A stretch of 64,000 nt of DNA from Scenedesmus sp. ARA3. Lineage: Eukaryota; Chlorophyta; Chlorophyceae; Sphaeropleales; Scenedesmaceae. Positions 1-10,934 of this stretch are shown one piece after another. Both the position numbers and the translations under genes were made by a program. The stretch is from the NCBI GenBank assembly GCA_004335835.1, contig RWJK01001088.1:9342-73341 (forward strand), read 5' to 3'. Each line of letters begins with the position of its first letter. Position 1 is the stretch's first letter. The notes beneath the pieces were generated by a model. That model was not told the origin of the DNA, did no database searches, and saw only the letters and a list, made by a program, of their open reading frames with translations.

Positions 1-173
1 CGCACAGGAGTATGCCTTTCAAGGCTTGGGGCCGTGGCATCATGCCACGGGGTTGTGCTAGTGCTTTAGCAGCACTAAGCAGCTGCCTCATCCTGCGGCA
101 GGGCTGCGCTTGATAACTCGGTTATGTTGCCTGCTACTTGCTGCTGCTGCTGCTGCTGCTGCTGCCGCCGCAG

Positions 174-773
174 GTTGACCGCGCCAGGCACCCCTGGCTG
201 GTGGTGGGCCTGCACCGCATGATGGCAGGGCCCACCACCGACCCGATCAATGTACAAAACATGGCACGCCTGCAAGCAGACTACGAAGAGCTCTTCAAGC
301 AGCATTCAGTACATTTGGTGCTGCAGGGCCACGAGCATGCGTATGCACGCACGTGTCCGTTGTATAAGGGCAAATGCTTCGGAGCAAAACCTGACGGCGG
401 CAGCAGCAGCAGCAGCAGTGGGAAGCGACGGGGTACTGGCAGCACCCTCACCAGCAGCAGCCGCACCGGCAGCAGCAGCAGCAACAGCAGAGGTTCAACA
501 GTGCTGCAGGTTCTGCAAGACCCTCAAGCACCTGTGTATGTGCTTGCAGGGCATGCAGGGGCAGGCTTCACACATGCATTTCCTGCTGTGCTGCCCAGCT
601 GGGTGGCTTTTGGTGTGCAGGATCAGAATGGGTATCTGCGGGTGACTGTTAGCGGCGGCAGGCTGACGCTGGTGTCGCTTTCTACGGATGACGGGCATGT
701 GATAGATGGTGTGCAGATTGTGAAGAAAGCAGCGGATGCTGCAGCCACTGCAAAGAAGTACCGGCAACAGTAG
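174..773 (+). CDS. Purple acid phosphatase, C-terminal exon (5' part outside window)
   Basis: Last coding exon of a metallophosphoesterase of the purple acid phosphatase type, enzymes that hydrolyse phosphomonoesters at a binuclear metal centre and are usually secreted or vacuolar. The exon follows a CTG-rich intron end closing in CCGCCGCAG and runs to TAG at 771-773. Near its start VVGLHRMM matches the family block that carries a metal-ligand His, and LVLQGHEHAYARTCPLY matches the GHxHxYxR block. A Ser/Gly/Thr-rich insertion (about 390-500) separates this from the C-terminal beta-rich part (VYVLAGHAGAGF, then VSLSTDDG). The N-terminal catalytic blocks lie before position 1, so the gene is partial only because of the window edge. 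The family is clear from the motifs; the subfamily is not. Confidence 0.85.
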   Translation, partial: VDRARHPWLVVGLHRMMAGPTTDPINVQNMARLQADYEELFKQHSVHLVLQGHEHAYARTCPLYKGKCFGAKPDGGSSSSSSGKRRGTGSTLTSSSRTGSSSSNSRGSTVLQVLQDPQAPVYVLAGHAGAGFTHAFPAVLPSWVAFGVQDQNGYLRVTVSGGRLTLVSLSTDDGHVIDGVQIVKKAADAAATAKKYRQQ

Positions 774-861
774 CCAGAAGTGGCGCCGGGCATGCTGAAA
801 GTTTGTGTATGAACACATGGCATGGGTGCATTCGTCTCTTTGTAGTGATTTGTTGAACTGA

Positions 862-866
862 TGTAA
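862..866 (+). terminator. Candidate poly(A) signal TGTAA of the phosphatase gene
   Basis: TGTAA lies 89 bases after the phosphatase stop codon. TGTAA is the usual near-upstream polyadenylation element in chlorophyte nuclear genes. The convergent ABC1 kinase gene ends at 971, so the two 3' ends are packed within 200 bases. Confidence 0.5.
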
Positions 867-970
867 CAACGGAACTCTCTGTCCTGCTCAAGCTGCATCC
901 GCAACTTTTAAAAGTGCATCCAGCAGGGCAGCCAGAACCCCGCAGATGAAGCCTGATCTAGCGCGCACTG

Positions 971-3900
971 TTACACAGGTTGCTGCCGCCGCCGATATCC
1001 TGTGATAACAACTAGCAGCCGCTTGGCACTCAACGTCGCAGCCAGAGCAGTCAACTGCCAGATGAGCAGCACGCCTCTCCAACCTGCTTTGAGTAGCCAC
1101 CCACACAGCAATCTCACAGCTGCAGTCAAACGATGCGAACGACCAGAGTTACTGCGTAATGCAGAGATTTCCGCCTGCTCAATGCTGTCATGCCTTCCTT
1201 GCTGCTGGTGGCCTCGCCGTGTGTGCAAGCTGGCTCCTTGGCCTTCACTGGTAGAGTGCTGCTGCTGCTGCTGCTGCTGTGTTGGTTGCCATTTGGCGGC
1301 CAGCAGGTGCTGCACTGCTGCAGAACGCAAGCCCGCGGCCTCTGTGCTGGTCAACTGCTGTGCCAGCTGCACAGCATCAAACTGCTGCAGCAGCTGCCCC
1401 AGCCAAGGCTGCTGCTGCTGCACCAAGCTTCGGTGGTGCTGCTTTGATTGCTCTTGGTGGTGATTATGACGCAGCTGTTGCTGCTGCTGCTGCAGCTGCA
1501 GCAGCTCCTGCAGCAGCGGCAGGTTGATGCAGCCCGCTGCTGTGGGGCTGCGCAGCAGCTCACACAGCAGCTGCTGCGCTGCTGGTCGCCCATCAGTCAG
1601 AAGCTGGCGCACAATCGCCTGCAATACAGAATAGACTGTGTGTCAGATGACCGAAAAAAGACTGATCCACCTGCACCCTGGCATTTGAGAACAGGAAAAC
1701 AGGGGGTACTGTGCAAGCACTATGCATGAAGACGTGGTGTGCTTTGGTCACCCTGTACAGAAGCGTACACCCTGCAATGCAAAACCAGACATTGCTGTCA
1801 AATCTGCGATGTTGCAATTACCAACCTGTCATTTGACACTCACCCTAACGGCTGCCCGGGCAATGTCAGCGCGTGAGCTAGGGTCCACCAGCAGTGCAAA
1901 ACCTTCCAGGGTTGTGAGCGACCTGCAACACGCGCGCAGAGCATCCAGCAGCAAAGAGGCAACAGATGTGACTGGCATGGTGAGACAGGCTGCCTCCGCA
2001 GCATCGTGTGTCTGTCTAGTAAGTGCCGAACGGTGGGGGATTGACCAGCGAGAGGGTTTGACATGTGCAGTGCAGCAAGCCATGCACATATTCAGTCTGC
2101 TAGTAGCACGCAAGTGTGCACAAGACAGTTGGCTGCTGCTGCACGCGTTAGCTGCGGCCCGCACATGCAGTACCAGCAGAGTTGCATATGCAGCACAGGC
2201 AGGTCTGTGACGTTCAGCCTCATGGCGCGCACCTGACGACCAGTGTGTAGTACGGTGGCAGCTCAAAGCGGTACTTGACAGCCAGCGCTGCAATCACGCC
2301 AGCAAAGTCGCCAAAGCTGATGGCACCAGCCCTTGACAGCAGCACAGACTGCTGCTGCTGCTGCTGCTGTTTGCTATCAAGCCCTGTCATGGACGCCGCT
2401 GCTGCTGCTGCTGCTGCTGCTGGGAGTCCTGCAGCCATACCATCAGCAAGCTCGCTGCTGCTACTGCTGCTGCTGCCAACTACACTGCTGTTTTGTGCCG
2501 CATACAGCCTGGTGAACTGCTGCTGCAGGTCTGCTGCCAGCTGGGCCCTGTCTGTGGACTGCTTCAGCAGGCCCATGTCTCCCAGGTCATGTGCCAGCGC
2601 CAGCCAGTCAGCCACAGCCCAGTGCAGCAGCGCACTCATCATGGCCTGAGCGGGCAGCAGCAGCAGCAGCAGCAGCAGCAGCGCGCAACATGCAAACACA
2701 CCACTTGACACCAATGCTGTAGTCTGGGAGTGCAGTGCCGCCACAGTGAGTGAGAGGTAAGCTGTGCGTGTTGCGCGCCAACTGTTCCACCTGGTGTCCA
2801 GCAAGAGCAGCAGGGCAGCGTGAGCAGCATGTAGGTTCGGCATGCAACATGCTGAAGCGGATAGGCTGGCGCGCTTCGAGCGCAGACCCACCCACCCACA
2901 CTACACCACAAAGCACGGGCCGCAGAACGCAAACAAACTGCAGGCTGCTCAAGCCACGCTTGCTGGGCGATCAGGAATACACCTGGAGGTCTCCAGCCGC
3001 ATGAGCCTGCCGACCATACGACGCTTTCTACTGCTGCAGCGCAGCACGAACAGCCAGCTGTTTGACAACCACATGGCCATGTGCCACACTCACCAGCGAT
3101 GCAGCAGGAGGCACCTGCACCAGCAGGCCAAAGTCGATGTATGCCAGCTGCCCCTGAGGGGTCAGCAGCAGGTTGCCGGGGTGCGGGTCTGCATGCAGCA
3201 CGCCGGTTGTCACTAGCTGGCACAGGCTAGCCTCCACACCTAGCCTCACCAGCTGCAGCAGCTGCTGCTGCTGCTCTGCTGGAGAGTCGTGCTGCTGCTG
3301 CTGCTGCTGCTGCTGCGGCGGCGGCGGCGGCGGGAGGTGTGGTGTGGTTGCTGAGGGGTGTGTGTGCGTAGCTGACGCCGGCTGTGCTGCTGCTGCTGCT
3401 GCTGCTGATTTGCTGGCCTGGCGTAGCAGCTGGCCGGGGGTCCTGCCGTCTACCCATGTGGTAGTCAGCACCCTGGCAGGGCAGGTGTAAACAAACATGC
3501 AGCACAAGCAGATGATGGTGGATGGGCTGGGCTCATCTCTGCCTGCAGGTGTGTCTAATGGCCACACATGCTAATCTGTGTTGATTTGCAGGAATGCGTA
3601 CGCAGGGCACGGCATCTCAGCTGCAGGGTACATGACGATATCAGCGCAGCATAACATCTGCAGCCGTGTCAGAACTGATGCTGCAACAGCTACCACCAAA
3701 TTTGCAACGCATTGATACCACAGAAAGGGCAGAAGAGCCACAGCAGTGCAGACCTGTGGCTTGTCAGCTCCCACACCACTGCAGGAGTGGTGACAAAGTC
3801 CAGCCGCCTGTGCGCTGCAGCAAATAGCTCCAAGTTGCGCGCCTCCTGCAACAGAACAGAGTCAAAAGTGTAACCGCTGCTTTTGCAGCAGTGATATGCT

Positions 3901-5581
3901 GGCAGCGTATGAAGGTGTCTGACTGCCCAGTGAACACACATCCACAGAAGAGTTTGCTGTTGATGCGTGGAGTTGTCATGTCCCTGCCAAGCATTTCGCC
4001 GCTTACACAAAGCCAGCAGCTCACGGGGCCAGGGTTGGGGCCGTGCGCCTCAACACAGCAATCACCCTAAGACTTTGGAAGCTGAACCTCAAAAGCACAC
4101 AAATGCACACCTGCTCATAATCCAGCTCCTGTGCCAGCCCACTGCCCAGCGTGTCAGCCCACAGGCTGATGTCCTGCTTGATGCGCCCCGCCCCGCGCAG
4201 CAGCCGCAGCAGCAGCAGCAGCACCGCCAGGTCAACCTGCGTCTGCTGCCACACCCCGGGCCGCTGCACCTGCGGGCATTGGAAGTTTGAAATGGGTTTC
4301 CAAATTGCTGAGGGTTTGCAGGACCAGTGGCACTGAAGGTGGCACCAGGCGCAGCAGCAGGGCCTGCAACACTCATGCCAGCAACACAGAACCCCAGAGC
4401 TGCAAGAGTGGTGTGCATGCTTGCCGCTGGTGAAACAGTACCTGCTGCAGCCTACGGCAAGCAGGCCTTCACCTTCACTGCCACCAGCCTGCCATCTGCT
4501 GCCAGCCTTGCTTGGTAGACCTGCCCCAGTGATGCTGAGGCAACAGGTGCCGGAGACAGCCAAGCAAACAGCTCAGAGGGCGGCCGACCCAAGTCACTGC
4601 AAATGATGGCTGCTGCTGTTGCATCGTCAAAGGGTGGCGATCCCTCCTGTAGGGGCACATGACACACCAGCAGTTGTCAGGTGACCAAGCGCTTTGCAGT
4701 CTGGCAGGCATCGCATGGCAGATGCGGCCAGCTGCAAGCTTGCATGCAAGCAGGCTGCAGCCGGGTCAAGCGGTGTGCACTGTTTTATGCAGCAGGGATA
4801 TCAGCCGCGCGCGAGCAGCAGCCACACCAATGCTGTAGTTTGATGCAGCAGTTTGTGAGTCGAAACAGCTGCTCATCACTCCAGCAAGCCATGCCCCGAG
4901 CCGCACCTGCAGCCCTGCAAGCGCTGCTGCCAGTTTGGTCCCGATCAGGTCTGGCCTGACAGACAGTGTTTGACCGAGTTTGACCCAGAGCACTCCCAGC
5001 TCTGACACAAGCTGGCGCACGCTGGCTGCATATGTTGCGCCTGCTGCTGCTGATGCAGAGTGCGGCCTTAGTTGCAGCAGCACCAACTTTGTGAGTACAG
5101 CCAGCACCTGCATAGCAGCAAATATGTTCAGGCTGGCTCACAGGGTTGTCACAAACAGGTGCCAGCTGTAGCGCACGGTCATACCAGCAGGATGGCGTGA
5201 CCAGTTGCAGCAACAAGTGACTTGAGAGGTTGGCAGCTGATTGAGAAACAGCACATTGTATGTTTGTGGCTGCCGGCAATCTGCACAAGTCCAACACACC
5301 TGCAGGCCCCTGCGGATTGCTAGGTCTGGCCGCGTTGCAAACAGCTGCTCTATCTCCTGCCGGTCATACTGCGGGGGTGCTGCACTGACAGGTGCCTCCC
5401 TAAGGACAGCTTGCTGATGCCTTGGGCTTTTGTGATGCTGGTGTGCATGCTGCCGTTGCGGGTGCTGGAGCCGGTTGTGCCAGGTTCTGTGCTGGTGCTT
5501 GCATGCTGGTGTTGGGTGTGGCAGCCTGATACAGCCTGTTCGGGCGCAACAGTGACCAGTGGGCACATTGTGCACCAACAT
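971..5581 (-). CDS. ABC1/UbiB-family atypical kinase (ABC1K/ADCK type)
   Basis: Nine exons, all phase-compatible, encode 808 residues: 5581-5300, 5107-4907, 4646-4473, 4269-4111, 3845-3754, 3472-3094, 2645-2233, 1922-1844 and 1618-971. ABC1 kinases are atypical kinases/ATPases of plastids and mitochondria that support quinone and prenyl-lipid metabolism. Family hallmarks are in order: WVKLGQTLSVRPD (KxGQ motif, about residue 140), PVASASLGQVYQA (Ala-rich loop), VAVK (ATP-binding Lys), LDYEQEARN, HADPHPGN (about 396) and IDFG (about 417), then ELPPYYTLVVR and TLEGFALLVDPS. A poly-Ala/Pro/Gln insert of about 55 residues sits just before the catalytic loop. The C-terminus is Gln-rich with one hydrophobic stretch. 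The first 70 residues are basic, His/Pro-rich and could be a transit peptide. Start chosen as the ATG at 5581 in the frame of the conserved exon. The plastid versus mitochondrial subgroup is not resolved. Confidence 0.9.
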
Positions 5582-6074
5582 CAGGCTGTAATGTTGACTG
5601 TGCAGTTTGCATCAATAGTTTAACGTCCAAGAGGATCAGGCCAGCAATGTGAAGGCAGTGTGGTACAGTTTGCAAGCGGGTGTCCCAGGTGTGGCTCTGC
5701 TGCAGCTCAATTGCTCTGGCACACGCGTGGATGTACCATGCGATCGTCAAGTGACAGTATGGTTGCAATCCTGCAAGCAGCAGGCGATGCAGGCAGATGC
5801 ACCCAGGGGCATGCAGCAGTTACATGCAGGGACAAGGTGTCATAACAGCCTGCTGGGTTTTTTGTGTCAACGTTCACGTGGTGGATGATTACAATATGTC
5901 CGGCGTCCTGGAGCTCGGCTGAGGTCGTTCTGCTGGAGCACAACCAACCGGCACAACAAGCAGCTGGTCTCCTTGTGTATCCATGCTGTGGCGAACATCA
6001 AGAACGTAGTTTTGATGGAACCATGACTCACGTTTTCTTAAAGAATTGAACGAGCTGTAAGCAAGGCAGTGAAG
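5582..6074. promoter_or_regulatory. Divergent intergenic region between ABC1 kinase and SEC20
   Basis: About 490 bases separate the two outward-facing start codons, so both promoters must lie here or in the 5' UTRs. No convincing TATA box or repeated element was seen. Confidence 0.5.
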
Positions 6075-7808
6075 ATGATGAACGGGGGGATGGCCATGCC
6101 ACCTCTGGGGGCTGATGAACAGCGTATCAGTAATGCGATCAGTCAGATCATGGCAGCTGCGTCTCAAGACATTCAGCAGCTGTCTGTTCTGGATGTCAGC
6201 ACGCCCCACAGCGCAGTGCAGGCTCTGGAGGCAAAAGTGCAGGATCAGTTCAGGCGGTTGAGGTCCATACTGCAGGACTTGCAGTATGCAGCAGAGGAGC
6301 AAGAGACGTAAGTGAAGGCTGATTAGTGCTGCATCAATGATCTGCAGGCTAGGGGATGCGTGTAGGAGCATCCTAAGGCGTGCCTGTTGTGCTGCTTTGT
6401 ACTGCTGCAGGCCAGACCAAGTGCAGCGCGTGGCAACATGCTTGGCTCACCATCAAGGAGAGCTTGACAGGTACGATCTGCTGATAATACATGCTCATCT
6501 GTAACCCTGCCTGCAGCGCGTGTCAAGCAGGGATCAGTGCCACTGCTGTGCTGATGTGCAGACACAGTGGCTTGCTTCCACTTTGGCACAGCAGCAGCAG
6601 CCGTGTTTGACGCGGTGCATGCTGTCCTGCAGGGCACACAAGGCTTACTTGGATGCTCGCGTCTCGTTTGCACGGAGAAAGGACCAGTCCTATGTGCAGC
6701 AGGTGTGTGTACAGGACGTATGAGCCTGTAATGCTCGGCTGTCTGTGCCTGCAGCAGCTGCCGAAATGCAATGCCGGCTGCTGATACCTGCATTCGCGAG
6801 CCGCATCTTGCATGCAGCACCTGAGCTTGTCACAGTGCACACGACTCAATTCACGCTTGGCTGCTCTTCAGCAACCACTGTCAAAGGCACTTAGCACTGC
6901 TTCCTTCATACGCACTGGCATAGGGCACTGGACGTCATGCAGCTCTGCATGCATGTTGCACTGTCCCTTGTTACTGCATTTGGAACGTAGCAAGTTCTGC
7001 TTGCACCTGCTGCTTTGGGCTCTTCTTTCACTTGCAGTCACTGACTCCCGCTTGCAATTATGTCATCACAATATGTGTTTCTTTCCGCAGCGCCAGGAGC
7101 TGATCGGCTCCCCGGACTTCAGCCAGCGGCAGCGGCGCATCGCCAGCGAGCAGGACGCGCTGACAGGTGCGCAGGACGTGACAGCCAGCCTGCGGCGCAC
7201 CAAGCAGCTGATGGCGCAGAACCTGGAGCAGACGCACGGCAACATCTCCGTCATAGGTGCGTGGCCAGCACAGGCGGCCTGCGTATGGGTCAGGCCATAC
7301 ACGCCGGGTGTTGTTCTGTGTATGCAGCAGCATGGTGCAGCAAGCTGGTGTGTGTTGGCTGGAGTATGCTGCGCTGCAGCAGCGGTGTACTGGATGCAGT
7401 TGGCCATGTAGGCAGTGTTGCACCGATTGCCTCATCATGCTGCGGGGCCGTGTTATCGTTGCCATGCGCCTCACCCATGTTTCCTCTCCTGCCACATGCG
7501 CTGTGCTGCAGCTGCCGGCAACAGGCGGCTGGGGCTGCTTTGAAGCAGTCGTTGCACCCCTTGCCTCAATCTCAATGGTGTTGGGGCGGCTGATCAGTCT
7601 GGTCATTGTCGCCATGCACCTCACCCCCTTGCTGCTGTGCTGCCCTCTGCCCCCTGTTTCCTCCCCTTCCGCGTGTGTTGTGTTGCAGCTGCCGGCAACA
7701 GGCGGCTGGGCGAAGCTGATGATGAGCTGGTGGGCCAGAAGCAGCACTTCAGGGAGGCGCACGGCAGCCTGGGCACGCTCAAGCGGCAGGCCATGATTGA
7801 CAGGTGCG

Positions 7809-7839
<31 letters not shown>

Positions 7840-10800
7840 AGTTGCAGCTGCCCCCTGTACTACGAGCCTGCACAAACTAGATAGACTCGCCACATGTTGT
7901 ATCGCTGGCTGCTGCAAGCGCCAGGCCATGATCGACAGGTGCGGCGGCTGCGCAGCCGGCGTGCTTCTGGGTGCTGCTGCTGTGCGACGCTGCAGCTTTT
8001 GATTGCACTGTGTGGAGCCTGCACACGATAGATAAAAAGTTGGATAGATAGATAAACTGTCTGATTGCCGATGGCTGACTTGCTGCCGCATTGCTGCTGC
8101 TGCTGCTGCCGCAGGCTGGCCTTCTGGGGCGGCTTTGCCTTCTTCATGCTGGTGGTGGCCTACATCTCCTTCAAGCGCACGCCCGCCTTCATGAAGCAGC
8201 CGCTGTATGCGCTGCTGCACATGAAGCAGGGCGGGCAGCCCTTCACTGCCACCGACTATGCAGCCGCAAACATCCCTCCGGGGACGTTCCTGCCGACTGA
8301 GAAGCCGTGGGGCGCAGGGGAGGCCGCGTACCCAAATGAGTGGGCAGCCTGGGACTCGAACTTTGCAGGCGTGCAGGGGCCGGCAGATGGCCAGGGTGCG
8401 TTTGCAGAAGCCGAATGGCTGGATGCAGAGAAGAATGAGCAGGTGCAGCGGGCTGGAGGGGAGGCGTGGCAGCGAGGGGAAGATGGCTCGCTGCTGCCGC
8501 CGCGGCTGCAGCGGCTGAGGCAGCAGGAACAGCAGCAGCAGCGCGTGCCGGATGCGCCTCACACGCCCAGGCAGGGTCAGGAGCAGCCGCCAGGCAGCGC
8601 TCAGCAGTGCATGGAGGGAGATGTGGCATGCCACGCAGCAGCAGCGGCAGCAGCAACGGCGGCTGCTGGTGGAGGGAGTGAGTCCTGGGGGTGCTCTGCC
8701 ACTGATGGCTCATGCCATGGGGCCGCAGATGGTGCTCACAGGCAGCAAGGTGGGCATATCTGGGGTGGTGCTCGCGTGTGGTGGTGCTTGCTGTTGGGCC
8801 TGTACAGGGCATGGTGATGCATCATGGTGTGGTGTTACATGTGCTGCGTGTGCACAGCTGGTGCTGATTGCATGCTCGTGCTAATTGCCGTGGGTGTGTT
8901 TGCTGCAAGCTTGCATCCCTGGTGGCGTTTGATGCGGAGTATCTCCTGCAGCTCCGCTTTGGCAGCTCACTGATCAGAGCACCCGCACGTGCCTCTTTCC
9001 AGCACAGCATCTCACCAATGCTGGTGTCTGCCCCTGTCCTGTTGCCTGCTGCTGCCGCTGCTGCTGCCGCTGCTGCTACTGATGCTGCTGATGCTGCTGC
9101 TGCTGCTGCAGATGCTGACGAGGATGATGAGCCACCAGGAACCTTCCACGATGAGCCAGCCACTCCAGACTACCCCACATGGCCAACAGAACACCCCGCA
9201 GACAGCCAGCAGCAGCAGCAGCAGCAGCAGCATGCGCACCCGCCAGCAGCATTAGGCATCATTGACCCTGATGCAGCACACGCCGCTGCAGATGACAACG
9301 CTAGCAGCAGTCTTGAGGGCCAGCCTGATCCTGCTGCTGCTGCTGCTGTGCCTGGCAGCAGTCCCGAAGGGCAGGCTAGCGTGGAGGAGGATGCCGATGA
9401 ATTGGAGTACATCAGGCAGCAGCAGGCGCAGCAGCAGGCAGCAGAGGCTGAGAGGCTCGCGCTGCAGCAGCAGCAGGCGATGCAGCAGGAGCGTGAGAGG
9501 GCGCAGCAGCAGGCCCTGCAGCAGCAGCGTGAGCGAGAGCAGCAGGAGCAGGAGCAGGCACGGCTGCTGTTGGAGCAGCAGCAGCAAGAGCAGGCGCGCT
9601 TACTGTCAGAACAGCAGCAGCAGGAGCACCAGCAGCAGCAGCAGGTGCCTGCAGCAGCTGAAGATGCGCAGCAGCACACTGGGCAAGTGCCTGCGGGTGA
9701 TGCTGATACTGCTGTTGTGCCCGTAGCTGCACAACCCACCATTGCCGGACATGCCACTCCTGAAGATGCAGAAGCTGCTGCAGAGCAGAAGCGCTTGATG
9801 CTTGAGCAGCAGGCACTTGAAGCTGAGCGGAAGCGCTTGCTCACTGAGCAGCAGGCTGGCCAGCAGCAGCCAGCTGAGGCTGACAACGAAGCTGGTGTTG
9901 CTGCTGCTGACGAGCACCAGCAGCAGCTGGAGGCTGCAAAGGCAGCAGCTGCTGCTGCTGCAGCTGAGCAGAAGCGCTTGTTGCTGGAGCAGCAGCAGCA
10001 GGCGCTGGAGGCAGAACCGGCAGCAGCGGCAGAGCGGGAAGCAGCAGAACGGGCAGCAGCAGAGCATGCGGCAGCGGAGCAAGCAGCAGCGGAGCGAGCA
10101 GCGGCAGAGCGAGCAGCGGCAGCAGAGCAGGCAGCAGCTGAACAGGCTGCAGCAGCAGCAGCTGCAGCTGCAGCAGCAACTGCAGCAGCACATGCTGCAG
10201 CAGCCCAGGCTCAGCAGGCTACTGTTAATGCTGCTGCAGCGCCTGCAGAGGCCGCAGGGCAGCTGCATGACGCACCCGCAGCAGCAGCAGCAGGCGAGGC
10301 ACCTGAGACAGCAGTGGCCTCACATGTTGAGGAGCCGACAGCTGTGCATATGCAGGGAGAGCGGGCGCCAGCAGCAGCAGAACTGCAGCATGAGCACCTC
10401 CAGCAGCAGCAGCCAGACGCAAGGGAGGCCCAGCTCCCAGCAGTTGATGTGCATGAGCCAGCAGTGGGGCAGCAGCAGCAGCAGGCGGCAGAGGTGGCTG
10501 CTGCGCAGGCTGCAGATGCACACACACCTACGGGTAGCCACGTTGACGAGCCTCAACATGTGCAGCACCCGGCGGAAGTGCAACACATAGACTCCCAACA
10601 TCAGCAACAGCAAGCTGAGCAGCAGCAGCAGCCAGTGGAACTGCAGCAGCAGCAGCAGCCAGAGGTGTTGGTGGAAGCCCCTGCTGTGAATGTGCTGGAG
10701 CAGCAGCATGCTGTTGACCAGAGCCAGCAGCAGCAGCAGCAGGAGCCCCATAGCACCTTTGATGCACATGCTGAGCTGGTTGTGTCTGAGCCAGCAGCTG

Positions 10801-10900
10801 ACAGCCACCCGCAGCAGCAGGAGCAGCAGCAGCAGCAGCAGCAGCATGTGGAGGTGCCTCAGGAACCACCACAGCCCCGGCATGAGGAGCTGGCCACACC

Positions 10901-10934
<34 letters not shown>

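Noticed and set aside
32..50. Perfect hairpin CCGTGGCAT-C-ATGCCACGG
   Set aside because: Only 9-bp arms in an intron, no further context; likely chance.
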